Shown piece by piece: positions 8,028 to 18,215 of a stretch of DNA of 40,444 bases. The translations under genes were made by a program, and so were the position numbers. The notes under the pieces were generated by a model, which saw only the letters and a program-made list of their open reading frames with translations, was not told where the DNA came from and made no database searches. Origin of the DNA: Burkholderiales bacterium (GTDB lineage: Bacteria; Pseudomonadota; Gammaproteobacteria; Burkholderiales; Casimicrobiaceae); the NCBI GenBank assembly GCA_017880805.1, contig JADGRP010000057.1, positions 1-40,444 on the forward strand. Direction: 5' to 3'. Positions within the stretch are counted from its first letter, which is position 1, and the number at the start of each line of letters is the position of its first letter.

Positions 8028-8384
8028 ATGCTGCAACTGTACTTTCCGGTCCTGCTCTTCATCCTCGTCGGCATCGGCCTCGGCCTGATCCTGCTGGCGG
8101 TCGGTTCGCTCGTGTCCCCGAATCGCCCGGACCCCGAGAAACTGTCGCCTTACGAATGCGGCTTCGAGGCTTTCGAAGACGCGCGGATGAAGTTCGACGT
8201 CCGCTACTACCTGATCGCGATCCTGTTCATCCTTTTCGACCTCGAGATCGCGTTCCTTTTTCCGTGGGCGGTCGTACTGCCTGAGATCGGCGTTTTCGGT
8301 TTCTGGTCGATGATGATCTTCCTGGCCATTCTGATCGTGGGATTCATCTACGAATGGAAGAAAGGGGCGTTGGAATGGGAATAG
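8028..8384 (+). CDS. nuoA: NADH-quinone oxidoreductase subunit A
   Basis: This 118-residue membrane-arm subunit of Complex I (proton-pumping NADH:quinone oxidoreductase) has three transmembrane helices: [21 protein letters not shown] at the N-terminus, then one around [21 protein letters not shown], and a last one ([21 protein letters not shown]). The conserved [22 protein letters not shown] segment contains the Cys-containing loop near the quinone chamber and interacts with NuoH and NuoD. I chose ATG 8028 because [13 protein letters not shown] matches the usual NuoA start; the frame is open further upstream. It opens the 14-gene nuo operon. A 141-bp spacer to nuoB, unusually long for this otherwise tight operon, shows nothing I can name. 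Confidence 0.95.
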   Translation: MLQLYFPVLLFILVGIGLGLILLAVGSLVSPNRPDPEKLSPYECGFEAFEDARMKFDVRYYLIAILFILFDLEIAFLFPWAVVLPEIGVFGFWSMMIFLAILIVGFIYEWKKGALEWE

Positions 8385-8525
8385 CGGCGCGAGCGTCCCG
8401 GCGTCGCCAGTCGCCCGCACGAGAAGCGTGGGGATCGACGGGGAATTGCGAGTCGACGCAGGCGGCCGACACTCAAAGGTCACCTCACGTCAACGCAACA
8501 TGGAGGCCGTCGGCTGGGGTCCTGA

Positions 8526-9002
8526 ATGGCTATTGAAGGCATTCTGGAAAAGGGCTTCACCACGACGACGCTCGATGCGCTGATCAATTGGTCGCGCAAC
8601 AGCTCGATGTGGCCGATGACGTTCGGATTGGCGTGCTGCGCTGTCGAGATGATGCATGCCGGCGCGGCTCGTTACGATCTCGACCGCTTCGGCGTGGTGT
8701 TCCGGCCGAGTCCGCGCCAGTCGGACGTGATGATCGTTGCCGGAACGCTCTGCAACAAGATGGCGCCGGCATTGCGCAAGGTCTACGATCAGATGGCCGA
8801 GCCGCGTTGGGTAATCTCCATGGGGTCGTGCGCCAACGGCGGCGGCTACTATCATTATTCGTACTCCGTCGTGCGCGGCTGCGATCGCATCGTTCCGGTG
8901 GACATCTACGTTCCGGGTTGCCCGCCGACGGCGGAAGCGCTGCTCTACGGCATTCTGCAGCTTCAGAACAAGATCTGGCGCACCAACACCATCGCGCGCT
9001 GA
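8526..9002 (+). CDS. nuoB: NADH-quinone oxidoreductase subunit B
   Basis: This 158-residue peripheral-arm subunit binds the terminal iron-sulfur cluster N2, which passes electrons to quinone. The N2 ligands are visible as the tandem cysteines in [11 protein letters not shown], then the Cys in [12 protein letters not shown] and the Cys in [14 protein letters not shown]. The quinone-site region around [18 protein letters not shown] is also conserved. The ATG at 8526 gives [11 protein letters not shown], a typical betaproteobacterial start, with GGGG six bases upstream. The stop overlaps the nuoC start by one base (TGATG). Confidence 0.97.
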   Translation: MAIEGILEKGFTTTTLDALINWSRNSSMWPMTFGLACCAVEMMHAGAARYDLDRFGVVFRPSPRQSDVMIVAGTLCNKMAPALRKVYDQMAEPRWVISMGSCANGGGYYHYSYSVVRGCDRIVPVDIYVPGCPPTAEALLYGILQLQNKIWRTNTIAR

Positions 9003-9664
9003 TGAAAACGGAGACCCTCGCGGCGTCGCTTACCGCCGCGTTCGGCGAGCGCCTTGGCGGCGTTACCGTCGCGTTGAACGAGCTTACCGCTATCGTGCGT
9101 GTCGCGGACCTCGTGGCTACCATGCGCGCGCTGCGCGACCGCCCCGAGTTGCGTTTCGAGACGCTGATCGATCTTTGCGGCGTCGACTATTCCGCCTACG
9201 GCGGTGAGGCAACCGGGATCGCATATTCGAGCTCCGACGCCACACCGCCTGAGCCCATCGAACGACTGCACGCCGGCCGCTTTGCGGTCGTCTATCACCT
9301 GCTGTCGCTGACCCATAACGCGCGTCTGCGCGTGCGCACCTTCGCGGCGGACGATGATTTTCCTGTTCTGCCTTCAGTGATCGAGGTGTGGCCGGGCGCC
9401 AACTGGTACGAGCGCGAAGCTTTCGACTTTTACGGGATCATGTTCGCGGGACACCCGGACCTGCGGCGGATCCTGACCGACTATGGCTTCGTCGGTCATC
9501 CGTTCCGGAAGGATTTCCCACTGTCGGGGCATGTCGAAATGCGCTACGACCCGGAGCAGGGCCGCGTGATCTACCAGCCGGTGACCATCGAGCCGCGCGA
9601 AGTGACTCCGCGAATCATCCGCGAAGAGAACTTTGCCGAGAGCGAAGGCTTCCGCAAAGGGTGA
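9002..9664 (+). CDS. nuoC: NADH-quinone oxidoreductase subunit C
   Basis: This 220-residue peripheral-arm subunit, the 30-kDa homologue, supports the NuoB/NuoD module without carrying a cofactor. Family blocks include [32 protein letters not shown], the signature [33 protein letters not shown] (split here: [11 protein letters not shown] then [11 protein letters not shown]) and [16 protein letters not shown] near the end. The ATG at 9002 shares a base with the nuoB stop. The separate nuoC and nuoD genes, rather than a fused nuoCD, fit a betaproteobacterium and not an enterobacterium. Confidence 0.96.
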   Translation: MKTETLAASLTAAFGERLGGVTVALNELTAIVRVADLVATMRALRDRPELRFETLIDLCGVDYSAYGGEATGIAYSSSDATPPEPIERLHAGRFAVVYHLLSLTHNARLRVRTFAADDDFPVLPSVIEVWPGANWYEREAFDFYGIMFAGHPDLRRILTDYGFVGHPFRKDFPLSGHVEMRYDPEQGRVIYQPVTIEPREVTPRIIREENFAESEGFRKG

Positions 9665-9666
9665 TC

Positions 9667-10920
9667 GTGGCCGAGATCCGCAACTACACGATGAATTTCG
9701 GCCCCCAGCACCCCGCTGCACACGGCGTGTTGCGACTGGTGCTTGAGCTCGACGGCGAGGTAATCCAGCGCGCGGACCCGCACATCGGCTTGCTGCACCG
9801 GGCGACCGAGAAGCTGGCCGAGTACAAGACCTACCTCCAGGCGCTGCCGTACATGGACCGGCTCGACTACGTGTCGATGATGTCCAACGAGCACGCCTAC
9901 TGTCTCGCGATAGAAAAGCTGCTCGGCATCGATGTCCCCATCCGCGCGCAATACATACGCGTGATGTTCGACGAGATCACGCGCATTCTGAACCACCTGC
10001 TGTGGCTCGGCGCGCACTCGCTGGACGTTGGCGCGATGACCACGTTCCTGTATTGCTTTCGCGAGCGCGAAGACCTCATGGACGTGTATGAAGCAGTCTC
10101 CGGGGCGCGACTGCACGCGGCTTATTATCGGCCGGGCGGTGTCTACCGCGATCTGCCCGAGCGCATGCCGCAGTACCAGGTGTCCAAGATTCACAATGCC
10201 AAGGCGATCGCTCGCATGAACGAGAATCGCCACGGCAGCGTGCTCGACTTCATCGAGGATTTCACGCGGCGTTTTCCCGGCTACGTCGACGAGTACGAGA
10301 CGCTGCTGACCGACAATCGCATCTGGAAGCAGCGCACCGTCGGCATCGGCGTGGTCACGCCGGAGCGCGCGATGGCGCTGGGATTCACCGGTCCGATGCT
10401 GCGTGGCTCGGGCGTCGCGTGGGACCTGCGCAAGAAGCAGCCGTACGAGGTCTACGACAAGATGCAGTTCGATATTCCGCTGGGAACCACCGGCGACTGC
10501 TATGACCGTTACCTGGTTCGCGTGCAGGAAATGCGCGAGGCCAACAAGATCATCAAGCAATGCATAACATGGCTGCGAGCCAATTCCGGTCCAGTGATCA
10601 CCGCCAGCCACAAGGTGGCTCCGCCGTCGCGCGAGGAAATGAAAACCAACATGGAGGAGCTTATCCATCACTTCAAGCTCTTCACCGAAGGCATCCACGT
10701 TCCTCCGGGCGAAGCCTACGCCGCGGTCGAGCATCCGAAGGGAGAGTTCGGCATCTACATCATTTCCGATGGAGCCAACAAGCCCTATCGGCTCAAGATT
10801 CGGGCCGCGGGCTTTCCGCATCTCGCGGCGCTCGACGAAATGTCGCGCGGGCACATGATCGCCGACGTCGTCGCGATCATCGGCACGCAGGACATCGTTT
10901 TCGGGGAGATCGACCGATGA
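9667..10920 (+). CDS. nuoD: NADH-quinone oxidoreductase subunit D
   Basis: This 417-residue peripheral-arm subunit, the 49-kDa homologue, lines the quinone-binding cavity with NuoB. The start region [20 protein letters not shown] is diagnostic, with the quinone-site His in GPQHPAAHG. Later blocks are [33 protein letters not shown] and the C-terminal [15 protein letters not shown] chose GTG 9667 over GTG 9661: it matches family starts (V-A-E-I-R-N) and has AAAGGG at 9656-9661 at good spacing. The stop overlaps the ATG of the cupin gene (ATGA), where nuoE would normally follow. Confidence 0.97.
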   Translation: MAEIRNYTMNFGPQHPAAHGVLRLVLELDGEVIQRADPHIGLLHRATEKLAEYKTYLQALPYMDRLDYVSMMSNEHAYCLAIEKLLGIDVPIRAQYIRVMFDEITRILNHLLWLGAHSLDVGAMTTFLYCFREREDLMDVYEAVSGARLHAAYYRPGGVYRDLPERMPQYQVSKIHNAKAIARMNENRHGSVLDFIEDFTRRFPGYVDEYETLLTDNRIWKQRTVGIGVVTPERAMALGFTGPMLRGSGVAWDLRKKQPYEVYDKMQFDIPLGTTGDCYDRYLVRVQEMREANKIIKQCITWLRANSGPVITASHKVAPPSREEMKTNMEELIHHFKLFTEGIHVPPGEAYAAVEHPKGEFGIYIISDGANKPYRLKIRAAGFPHLAALDEMSRGHMIADVVAIIGTQDIVFGEIDR

Positions 10921-11393
10921 GCGTCATCGATTCCAGAGTCATCAACATCGACGAATTGAAGCTCGAGCATTTCTCGAAGGGCGACAAGTACCAGTGCGAT
11001 GCCGTCCGTATCGGCCCGCTGCTCGGCGCGAAGGACCTTGGCTTTTCGTACGATATTGTTCCGCCGGGGAAATGCTCGTGCCCTTTCCACAGCCACCGCG
11101 CTGAGGAGGAGATGTTTTTCATCGTAAAGGGCACCGGCACGCTCCGCTACGGCAGCGAGACCCGAAAGGTCCGCGCTGGCGACTTCATTTGCTGCCCGGT
11201 GGGCGGCCCGGAAACGGCGCACCAGATCGTCAACGACTCGGACGCCGATCTCGCCTATATCTCGGTCAGTACCATGATGGCCGCGGAGGTCTGCGAATAT
11301 CCGGATTCGAAGAAGGTGGGCGCTTTCGGCGGCGGTCTGCGTCACATGACGCGCACGGGCGACCACGTGGATTATTGGACGGGCGAGGTATGA
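10917..11393 (+). CDS. Cupin-domain protein embedded in the nuo operon
   Basis: This 158-residue protein has one complete double-stranded beta-helix (cupin) domain. Motif 1 is at [20 protein letters not shown] with both His and the Glu metal ligands, and motif 2 is at [19 protein letters not shown] with the last His ligand. Both match the metal-binding cupin consensus. The tail [13 protein letters not shown] followed by DYWTGE resembles uncharacterised cupins grouped in COG3837. No catalytic function can be assigned; a mononuclear metal site is likely. It lies exactly between nuoD and nuoE, with ATGA overlaps at both ends, so it is translated with Complex I. Five cysteines fall in and around the two motifs. 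Base composition looks like its neighbours. Confidence 0.9.
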   Translation: MSVIDSRVINIDELKLEHFSKGDKYQCDAVRIGPLLGAKDLGFSYDIVPPGKCSCPFHSHRAEEEMFFIVKGTGTLRYGSETRKVRAGDFICCPVGGPETAHQIVNDSDADLAYISVSTMMAAEVCEYPDSKKVGAFGGGLRHMTRTGDHVDYWTGEV

Positions 11394-11464
11394 GCGCGCC
11401 TGTCCTCGACATTCGCGCAGCGGACGTCGTGCATCAACCACGCGGTCGCTCGTTCACCGACTGA
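11390..11464 (+). CDS. 24-codon mini-ORF between the cupin gene and nuoE
   Basis: An ATG overlapping the cupin stop (ATGA) opens a 24-codon frame ending at TGA 11462-11464, two bases before the nuoE ATG. Its start is preceded by GGGCGAGG, a fair ribosome-binding site. The peptide ([14 protein letters not shown], then [10 protein letters not shown]) shows no membrane segment or known motif and is in a different frame from nuoE. It could be a real small protein, a device to couple nuoE translation to the cupin gene, or a remnant. I see no further evidence for a product. Confidence 0.35.
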   Translation: MSAPVLDIRAADVVHQPRGRSFTD

Positions 11465-11466
11465 TC

Positions 11467-11955
11467 ATGCTGAGCGCAGACGCCCTGAAGCGTATCGATC
11501 GCGAGATCGCAAAGTATCCGTCGGCGCACCGCCAGTCGGCGGTGATGGCCGCGCTCGCCATCGCGCAGGACGAGCACGCATGGCTGTCGACCGAGACGAT
11601 GGATTTCGTCGCGCATTACATCGGCATGCCGCCGATCGCGGTTTACGAGGTGGCAACGTTCTACGAGATGTTCAACACCGAGCCGACCGGAAAATACAAG
11701 CTCACGATCTGCACCAATCTTCCCTGTGCGCTGTCGAGCGCAGTCCAGGCGGCCGCACATCTGCAGCAGAAGCTCGGCATCGGCTTCGGCGAAACCACCG
11801 CCGACGGCCTGTTCACGCTCAAGGAAGGCGAATGCCTCGGAGCCTGCGGCGACGCGCCGGTGTTGCTGGTCAACAACAAGCGCATGTGCAGCTGGATGAA
11901 ACCCGACCAGCTCGACGGATTGATTGCCGAGCTTTCCGCGGAGGCGAAGCGGTGA
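11467..11955 (+). CDS. nuoE: NADH-quinone oxidoreductase subunit E
   Basis: This 162-residue subunit of the NADH-input module (24-kDa homologue, thioredoxin-like fold) carries the [2Fe-2S] cluster N1a. The four ligands are in CTNLPC (C-x4-C) and, about 36 residues later, CLGAC (C-x3-C). The N-terminal helical part, [21 protein letters not shown] and then [15 protein letters not shown], is typical. ATG 11467 starts [18 protein letters not shown]. The stop overlaps the nuoF GTG (GTGA). Length and ligands are normal, so the upstream cupin insertion has not disturbed the gene. Confidence 0.96.
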   Translation: MLSADALKRIDREIAKYPSAHRQSAVMAALAIAQDEHAWLSTETMDFVAHYIGMPPIAVYEVATFYEMFNTEPTGKYKLTICTNLPCALSSAVQAAAHLQQKLGIGFGETTADGLFTLKEGECLGACGDAPVLLVNNKRMCSWMKPDQLDGLIAELSAEAKR

Positions 11956-13256
11956 ACGCGCCGTCCGAGTTTCTGGATTACGGGCCCGACGCGCTCATTC
12001 TTGCCGGCCTCAACGGCCGCAACTGGGGACTCGACGATTACGTCGCACGCGGCGGCTACGACGCGCTGAAAAAGATCCTCGCCGAAAAAATCGTTCCCGC
12101 GAACGTAATCGCGGAAGTAAAGCGATCCGCGCTGCGCGGCCGCGGCGGCGCCGGTTTCCCGACCGGGCTCAAATGGAGCTTCATGCCGCAGCAGTACAGC
12201 GGCGACAAGTACCTGGTGTGCAATTCCGACGAAGGCGAGCCGGGCACTTTCAAGGATCGCGACATCCTGCGCTACAACCCGCACATTCTGATCGAGGGCA
12301 TGGCCATCGCCGCGTATGCGATGGGCTGCAGGATCGGGTACAACTACATCCACGGCGAAATCTGGGACGCCTACGAGCGCTGCGAAGAAGCGCTCGAGCA
12401 GGCCTATCAGGCAGGTCTGCTCGGCGACAATATCTTCGGCAGCGGCTTCAATTTTCATTTGTACAACTGTCACGGCTACGGCGCATACATTTGCGGCGAG
12501 GAAACGGCGCTGCTGGAGTCGCTCGAAGGCAAGAAGGGCATGCCGCGGTTCAAGCCTCCCTTCCCGGCGAGCGTCGGCCTTTACGGCAAGCCGACGACGA
12601 TCAACAACACCGAGACCTTCGCCGCGGTGCCGTGGATCATTCGTAACGGTGCGGAAGCGTTCCTGAATCTGGGCAGGCCGAACAACGGCGGCACCAAGAT
12701 TTTCTCGGTCACAGGCGACGTCGAGCGGCCGGGCAACTACGAGGTCAAGCTGGGTCTGCCGTTTGCCGCGCTGCTCGACATGGCGGGCGGCATGCGCGGC
12801 GGACGCAAGCTCAAGGCGTGCATTCCCGGGGGCTCGTCGATGCCCGTGCTACCCGCCGACGTGATGATGGCCACCGACATGGACTACGACTCGATTGCCA
12901 AAGCGGGATCGATGCTCGGATCGGGCGCGGTGATCATCATGGACGAGACGCGCTGCATGGTGCGTTCGCTGCTGCGACTGTCTTATTTCTATTTCGAGGA
13001 GTCCTGCGGCCAGTGCACGCCATGCCGGGAGGGGACAGGATGGCTGTGGCGCGTGGTCAACCGTATCGAGCACGGCCAGGGCCGCAACGAAGACCTGGAC
13101 TTGTTGCTGTCCGTGTCCGACAACATCGCGGGCCGCACCATATGCGCATTGGGCGATGCCGCAGCGTTGCCGGTCAAGAGTTTCATCAAGCACTTTCGCG
13201 ACGAGTTCCAGTACCACATCGAGCACAAGCATTGTCTGGTCCCCGACTATGTCTGA
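11952..13256 (+). CDS. nuoF: NADH-quinone oxidoreductase subunit F
   Basis: This 434-residue NADH dehydrogenase subunit (51-kDa homologue) binds NADH, FMN and the [4Fe-4S] cluster N3. Visible elements are the glycine-rich nucleotide/FMN motif [29 protein letters not shown], the [18 protein letters not shown] block, and the cluster ligands in [15 protein letters not shown] plus a fourth Cys in [10 protein letters not shown]. The GTG start at 11952 overlaps the nuoE stop and gives [17 protein letters not shown]. The frame is open far upstream inside nuoE, but family length supports this start. It overlaps nuoG by 8 bases. Confidence 0.97.
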   Translation: MNAPSEFLDYGPDALILAGLNGRNWGLDDYVARGGYDALKKILAEKIVPANVIAEVKRSALRGRGGAGFPTGLKWSFMPQQYSGDKYLVCNSDEGEPGTFKDRDILRYNPHILIEGMAIAAYAMGCRIGYNYIHGEIWDAYERCEEALEQAYQAGLLGDNIFGSGFNFHLYNCHGYGAYICGEETALLESLEGKKGMPRFKPPFPASVGLYGKPTTINNTETFAAVPWIIRNGAEAFLNLGRPNNGGTKIFSVTGDVERPGNYEVKLGLPFAALLDMAGGMRGGRKLKACIPGGSSMPVLPADVMMATDMDYDSIAKAGSMLGSGAVIIMDETRCMVRSLLRLSYFYFEESCGQCTPCREGTGWLWRVVNRIEHGQGRNEDLDLLLSVSDNIAGRTICALGDAAALPVKSFIKHFRDEFQYHIEHKHCLVPDYV

Positions 13257-15636
13257 GATCAAAATGCTGCATCTGGAAGTCGACGGCAAGCCGGTCGCGG
13301 TGGCCAGCGGCAGCACGGTGATGGACGCCGCGCACAAGCTCGGTGTGTATGTTCCGCATTTCTGCTGGCACAAGAAGCTGACCATCGCCGCCAATTGCCG
13401 GATGTGCCTGGTGCAGGTCGAGAAGGCGCCCAAGCCAATGCCCGCGTGCGCCACGCCCGCGACGGAGGGCATGAAGGTCTGGACCCATTCCGACCCGGCG
13501 GTCGTCGCGCAAAAAGGCGTGATGGAATTCCTGCTCATCAATCATCCTCTGGACTGCCCGATCTGCGATCAGGGTGGCGAATGCCAGCTGCAGGATCTCG
13601 CGGTCGGCTACGGCGCATCGAGCTCGCGCTACACCGAGCCCAAGCGCGTGGTGTTCAACAAGAACCTGGGTCCCTTGATCGCCACCGACATGACGCGCTG
13701 CATCCACTGCACGCGCTGCGTGCGGTTCGGTCAGGAAATCGCGGGCGTCATGGAGCTCGGTCTCGCTCATCGCGGCGAGCACGTCGAGATCCTGACTTTC
13801 GTCGGCAGCACCGTCGACTCGGAACTGTCCGGCAACATGATCGATCTGTGCCCTGTCGGCGCGCTGACGTCGAAGCCCTTCCGATACACCGCGCGGACCT
13901 GGGAGCTTGCCCGCCGCCGGTCGATCGCGCCGCACGACGGCCTCGGCAGCAATCTGATCGTGCAGGTTAAGAACGATCGCGTCATGCGCGTGGTTCCGCA
14001 GGAAAACGACGCGATCAACGACTGCTGGCTTTCCGATCGCGACCGATTTTCGTATGAAGGTCTGAACGCCGAAAGCCGCCTGTCGAAGCCGATGGTGAAT
14101 CATGAGGGCACGTGGCGCGAAACTGATTGGCAGACGGCGCTAGAATTTGTGGCGAGCGGACTCAAGCGCGTGCGCGAACAACATGGTGGCTCGGCGATCG
14201 GCACGCTGGCGTCGCCGCACTCGACGCTCGAGGAACTTTATCTCGCGCAGAAGCTGACGCGCGGTCTGGGAAGCGATAACATCGACTTCCGACTCCGGCA
14301 GTCCGATTTCACCGCCGGTCCGGTACCCGCGGATGAAAAGGGTCCCGTGCCGTGGCTTGGCATGTCGATCGCTGATTTCGCCGCGCTCGACCGCGTGCTG
14401 GTCGTCGGTAGCTTCCTGCGCAAGGATCACCCGCTGCTCGCTCAGCGCCTGCGTCAGTCGGCGAAGCATGGCACCCAGATCTCGATCCTGCATTCCGCGG
14501 CCGACGAGCTGCTGATCACGCTGGCGCACGAGTCCGTGGTCGCGCCTTCGCGTCTTCCCCGAGCACTGGCCGAGATCGTCGTTGCTGCCGCGACTGCCGC
14601 AAGCGCGCCGGTGCCGGTGGCGCTTGCCGGAATCGAGGCCTCCGATACGGCGAAGGCAATCGCGGCAAGCTTGGCGGGAGGCGCGGCCAAAGGCATTTTC
14701 CTCGGCAATTTCGCGCAGCAGCACCCGCAAGCGTCGCAGCTGCACGCGCTGGCACAATCGCTCGGCGAGCTGACCGGCGCGCGCGTCGGCTTCCTGACCG
14801 AGGCAGCGAACTCGGTTGGCGGCTACTTCGCCTCCGCGTTGCCGAACGCAGGCGGTTTGAATGCGGCAACGATGCTCGGTGCTGGAGATGGCGTTCCTCC
14901 CAAGGCATTCCTGCTCCTGCACGCCGAGCTGGAGCTGGATACTGCCGATCCCGCACGTGCGCGCGCGGCGCTCGCCGCGGCCGAATTCGTCGTTGCATTG
15001 TCGCCGTTCAGGCACGGCACGGCCGACTACGCCGACGTGCTGCTGCCGGTCGCGCCTTTCACGGAGACCCCGGGCACCTTCGTCAATTGCGAGGGCCGGG
15101 CTCAAGCATTCAACGCGGTGGTGCCGCCGCTCGCCGACGCGCGCCCTGCGTGGAAAGTATTGAGGGTCCTGGGATCGATGCTCGGTCTTGCCGACTTCGG
15201 CTATGAAAGCATCGACGCCGTGCGCCGCGAGCTCCCATCGCAGGACGAGATCACGGTGCGGCTGTCCAACGCGACCAGGATCGCGATCGACGCGCAGGTG
15301 GTGTCTCACGGCGGAGCCAACACGCCCGGTTCCGAGACGGAGCGCGTCGCCGACGTTCCCATCTATTTCGCCGATCCACTGGTCCGCCGCGCGCCATCGC
15401 TGCAGAAGACACGCGACGCCAAGGCGCCGCTCGCACGCGTCAACGCCGCGACGCTGGTCGCGCTGAAGCTCACCGACGGCGGCGCCGCGCGCGTGCGCCA
15501 GGCGGGCGGCGAGGCGATGATGAAAATCGGGGTTGACGCGAGCGTGCCCGACGGATGCGTGCGCGTCGCGGCGGCGCACGCGACCACCAGCATGCTCGGG
15601 CCGATGTTCGGTCCGATCGGCGTGGAGCCCGTGTGA
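13249..15636 (+). CDS. nuoG: NADH-quinone oxidoreductase subunit G
   Basis: This 795-residue iron-sulfur subunit (75-kDa homologue) of the peripheral arm carries several clusters that wire NuoF to NuoI. The N-terminal ferredoxin-like domain has [2Fe-2S] ligands in [15 protein letters not shown] and a later Cys in MPAC. It is followed by [18 protein letters not shown] with the His/Cys-ligated cluster and by [16 protein letters not shown] ending at LCPVGAL. The C-terminal half is a molybdopterin-oxidoreductase-like domain without an evident molybdenum ligand, as usual for NuoG, and is much less conserved. I chose ATG 13249 ([18 protein letters not shown]) inside the end of nuoF; a longer frame exists upstream but lacks homology. 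Confidence 0.96.
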   Translation: MSEIKMLHLEVDGKPVAVASGSTVMDAAHKLGVYVPHFCWHKKLTIAANCRMCLVQVEKAPKPMPACATPATEGMKVWTHSDPAVVAQKGVMEFLLINHPLDCPICDQGGECQLQDLAVGYGASSSRYTEPKRVVFNKNLGPLIATDMTRCIHCTRCVRFGQEIAGVMELGLAHRGEHVEILTFVGSTVDSELSGNMIDLCPVGALTSKPFRYTARTWELARRRSIAPHDGLGSNLIVQVKNDRVMRVVPQENDAINDCWLSDRDRFSYEGLNAESRLSKPMVNHEGTWRETDWQTALEFVASGLKRVREQHGGSAIGTLASPHSTLEELYLAQKLTRGLGSDNIDFRLRQSDFTAGPVPADEKGPVPWLGMSIADFAALDRVLVVGSFLRKDHPLLAQRLRQSAKHGTQISILHSAADELLITLAHESVVAPSRLPRALAEIVVAAATAASAPVPVALAGIEASDTAKAIAASLAGGAAKGIFLGNFAQQHPQASQLHALAQSLGELTGARVGFLTEAANSVGGYFASALPNAGGLNAATMLGAGDGVPPKAFLLLHAELELDTADPARARAALAAAEFVVALSPFRHGTADYADVLLPVAPFTETPGTFVNCEGRAQAFNAVVPPLADARPAWKVLRVLGSMLGLADFGYESIDAVRRELPSQDEITVRLSNATRIAIDAQVVSHGGANTPGSETERVADVPIYFADPLVRRAPSLQKTRDAKAPLARVNAATLVALKLTDGGAARVRQAGGEAMMKIGVDASVPDGCVRVAAAHATTSMLGPMFGPIGVEPV

Positions 15637-16664
15637 TGGACGAACTGCTCCTGCCCGTGCAGCGCTTGTTCGGTCCGGCCTGGCCGGTGGTTTGGACATT
15701 GGCGAAAATCATCGCCATCACCATTCCGCTGATCCTAAGCGTCGCCTACCTGACGCTAGCCGAGCGCAAGATTATCGGCTGGATGCAGGTGCGCATCGGT
15801 CCCAATCGCGTCGGCCCGATGGGGCTGCTGCAGCCCTTCGCCGACGTTTTCAAGCTCATCTTCAAGGAAATCGTGGTTCCGACCGGCGCCAGCCGGACGC
15901 TGTTCTTCATCGCGCCGGTGCTGTCGATCGGTCCGGCGCTTGCGGCATGGGCGGTGATCCCGTTCGACGACGGCCTGGTCCTCGCCAACGTCAACGCCGG
16001 GCTGCTCTATATCCTCGCCATGACCTCGATCGGCGTTTACGGCGTGATCCTCGCCGGATGGGCGTCGAACTCCAAATACGCGTTCCTCGGCTGCCTGCGC
16101 TCGGCAGCGCAGATCGTTTCCTACGAAATCGCTATGGGCTTCGCGCTGGTCGGAGTGCTCATGGCTGCATCGAGCCTCAACATCAGCGACATCGTCCGCC
16201 ACCAGTCGGGCGGGGCGTCGCATTGGTACATCTGGCCGCTGTTTCCGCTGTTCGTGGTGTATCTCGTGTCCGGCATCGCCGAGACCAACCGCCATCCATT
16301 CGATGTCGCGGAAGGCGAATCCGAGATCGTCGCCGGGTTCCACGTCGAGTACTCGGGCGTGGCGTTCGCCGTGTTTTTCCTTGCCGAGTACATGAGCATG
16401 ATCCTGATCTCGGCGCTAAGCTCGATCATGTTCCTTGGAGGTTGGCTCTCGCCGTGGCCGACCATTCCCGACGGCCTGCCCTGGCTTCTGCTCAAGATGT
16501 GCGGCGTGCTGTTCATCTTTCTCTGGATACGGGCGACGTTTCCACGCTACCGCTACGACCAGATCATGCGCCTGGGCTGGAAGGTGTTCATTCCGATAAC
16601 GCTGGTGTGGATTGTGTTTCTCGGCGCGATGATGCAGACCCGCTGGGCATATGTATTCCACTGA
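15636..16664 (+). CDS. nuoH: NADH-quinone oxidoreductase subunit H
   Basis: This 342-residue polytopic membrane subunit joins the peripheral and membrane arms and forms part of the quinone tunnel. Typical blocks are [57 protein letters not shown] and the charged-loop signature around [19 protein letters not shown]. The C-terminus is [18 protein letters not shown], then a last helix. The ATG shares one base with the nuoG stop (TGATG). The stop lies inside the first copy of a short direct repeat that continues toward nuoI. Confidence 0.97.
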   Translation: MDELLLPVQRLFGPAWPVVWTLAKIIAITIPLILSVAYLTLAERKIIGWMQVRIGPNRVGPMGLLQPFADVFKLIFKEIVVPTGASRTLFFIAPVLSIGPALAAWAVIPFDDGLVLANVNAGLLYILAMTSIGVYGVILAGWASNSKYAFLGCLRSAAQIVSYEIAMGFALVGVLMAASSLNISDIVRHQSGGASHWYIWPLFPLFVVYLVSGIAETNRHPFDVAEGESEIVAGFHVEYSGVAFAVFFLAEYMSMILISALSSIMFLGGWLSPWPTIPDGLPWLLLKMCGVLFIFLWIRATFPRYRYDQIMRLGWKVFIPITLVWIVFLGAMMQTRWAYVFH

Positions 16665-16687
16665 GATTTTCCACTGAGGAAACTGCC

Positions 16688-17179
16688 ATGCTTCAAAGAG
16701 TGCGCGATTTCTTCAATACCTATCTTCTGGTCGAGCTCTGGAAAGGGCTGTGGCTGACCGGCGGCAACATGTTCGCGCGCAAGATCACGGTGCATTTTCC
16801 CGAGGAAAAGACACCACAGAGCGGACGCTTTCGCGGCCTGCACGCGCTGCGCCGCTATCCCAACGGCGAGGAGCGCTGCATCGCCTGCAAACTGTGCGAA
16901 GCGGTCTGTCCGGCGCTGGCGATCACCATCGAATCGGAACAGCGCGACGATGGCACGCGGCGCACCACGCGCTACGATATCGACCTCACCAAGTGCATTT
17001 TCTGCGGCTTCTGCGAGGAGAGCTGCCCGGTCGACTCGATCGTCGAGACCCGCATACTCGAATACCACGGCGAGAAACGCGGCGACTTGATCTATACCAA
17101 GGAAATGCTGCTGGCGGTCGGCGACCGCTACGAAGCACAGATCGCCGCCGATCGGGCCGAGGACGCGCAATTTCGATGA
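16688..17179 (+). CDS. nuoI: NADH-quinone oxidoreductase subunit I
   Basis: This 163-residue peripheral-arm subunit carries two [4Fe-4S] clusters (N6a, N6b) in an 8Fe ferredoxin fold. The ligands are in [16 protein letters not shown] and [16 protein letters not shown]. The amphipathic N-terminal region ([17 protein letters not shown]) sits on the membrane arm. The length is normal for a betaproteobacterium. ATG 16688 is preceded by GAGGAA at good spacing. The last codons overlap the nuoJ start (ATGA). Confidence 0.97.
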   Translation: MLQRVRDFFNTYLLVELWKGLWLTGGNMFARKITVHFPEEKTPQSGRFRGLHALRRYPNGEERCIACKLCEAVCPALAITIESEQRDDGTRRTTRYDIDLTKCIFCGFCEESCPVDSIVETRILEYHGEKRGDLIYTKEMLLAVGDRYEAQIAADRAEDAQFR

Positions 17180-17784
17180 ATGCCCAGACGATCGTTTTCT
17201 ATGCCTTCGCCGCGATCCTCGTGTTCGCGGCGCTGCGGGTGATCACAAGCCACAATCCGGTTCATTCGGCGCTGTGGCTGGTGCTTTCTTTTTTCAGTGC
17301 TGCCGGGATATGGATGCTCCTGCAGGCAGAATTCCTGGCCATCGCGTTGGTGTTGGTCTATGTCGGCGCAGTGATGGTGCTGTTCCTGTTCGTGGTGATG
17401 ATGCTGGACGTGAATTTCGACAAGATGCGCGAAGGATTCAAGAGTTACATTCCCGTTGCCGCGACCGTTGGCGTGCTGATTCTTATCGAGATGGCGGTCG
17501 TGGTGATCGGCGGCTATCTGGCTCCCGGGTCGACGCCGATCCCAGCCCAAGCCGCGCCTGGTTACAGCAATACGAGCGCACTGGGACGACAGATCTATAC
17601 CGATTACGCTTTCCCGTTCGAAATCGCAGCAGTGATTCTTCTCGTAGCGATCATCGCCGCCATCGGGCTCACGCATCGCACGCGGCGCGAGACGAAGTAT
17701 CAGAATCCGAACGCGCAGGTCAAAGTCCGGAGCGCCGACAGGCTTCGGATAATAGACATGCCGGTCGAGAAAAAAGAATCATGA
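17176..17784 (+). CDS. nuoJ: NADH-quinone oxidoreductase subunit J
   Basis: This 202-residue membrane-arm subunit has five hydrophobic segments: [20 protein letters not shown] at the start, [19 protein letters not shown], the region with the conserved [17 protein letters not shown] that holds the pi-bulge of helix TM3, a fourth segment around [20 protein letters not shown], and the last near [17 protein letters not shown]. NuoJ takes part in coupling quinone reduction to proton translocation. The ATG overlaps the nuoI stop. A 53-base gap follows before nuoK. Confidence 0.96.
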   Translation: MNAQTIVFYAFAAILVFAALRVITSHNPVHSALWLVLSFFSAAGIWMLLQAEFLAIALVLVYVGAVMVLFLFVVMMLDVNFDKMREGFKSYIPVAATVGVLILIEMAVVVIGGYLAPGSTPIPAQAAPGYSNTSALGRQIYTDYAFPFEIAAVILLVAIIAAIGLTHRTRRETKYQNPNAQVKVRSADRLRIIDMPVEKKES

Positions 17785-17837
17785 GCAGGCAACTGCTTCG
17801 ATCGACGTAGCCCGGCCCCGGTCGCTGCCGGACAACT

Positions 17838-18173
17838 GTGGGAAGATTCGATTTGCCGCTGCTTTCGCAACCGACGCTGTCGCATTACCTGGTCCTGGGG
17901 GCGATTCTGTTCGCCATCAGCGTCATCGGCATTTTTCTCAACCGCCGCAACGTCATCATCATGCTCATGGCGATCGAGCTGATGCTGCTCGCCGTGAATC
18001 TCAACTTCATCGCCTTCTCGCACTATCTCGACGATACCGCGGGGCAGATTTTCGTCTTTTTCATTCTTACGGTCGCGGCCGCCGAGTCGGCGATCGGGCT
18101 GGCTATCCTGGTGCTTCTGTTCCGTAACGTGGGCTCGATCGATGTCGAGGATCTGAGGACGTTGCGTGGCTGA
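17838..18173 (+). CDS. nuoK: NADH-quinone oxidoreductase subunit K
   Basis: This small membrane-arm subunit of 106-111 residues has three helices: [40 protein letters not shown] with the conserved membrane glutamate, and [20 protein letters not shown] with the second. Both glutamates belong to the proton-transfer chain. The start is not settled. GTG 17838 gives 111 residues but has a poor Shine-Dalgarno. TTG 17853 ([13 protein letters not shown]) gives 106, closer to the usual length, and has GGGAAG at 17840-17845 at ideal spacing. I list the longer form. No in-frame ATG exists before the first helix. Confidence 0.94.
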   Translation: MGRFDLPLLSQPTLSHYLVLGAILFAISVIGIFLNRRNVIIMLMAIELMLLAVNLNFIAFSHYLDDTAGQIFVFFILTVAAAESAIGLAILVLLFRNVGSIDVEDLRTLRG

Positions 18174-18215
18174 TCTGTTCAAGACCGCCGTGGCTATTGT
18201 TTCCTGGCGGACCTC

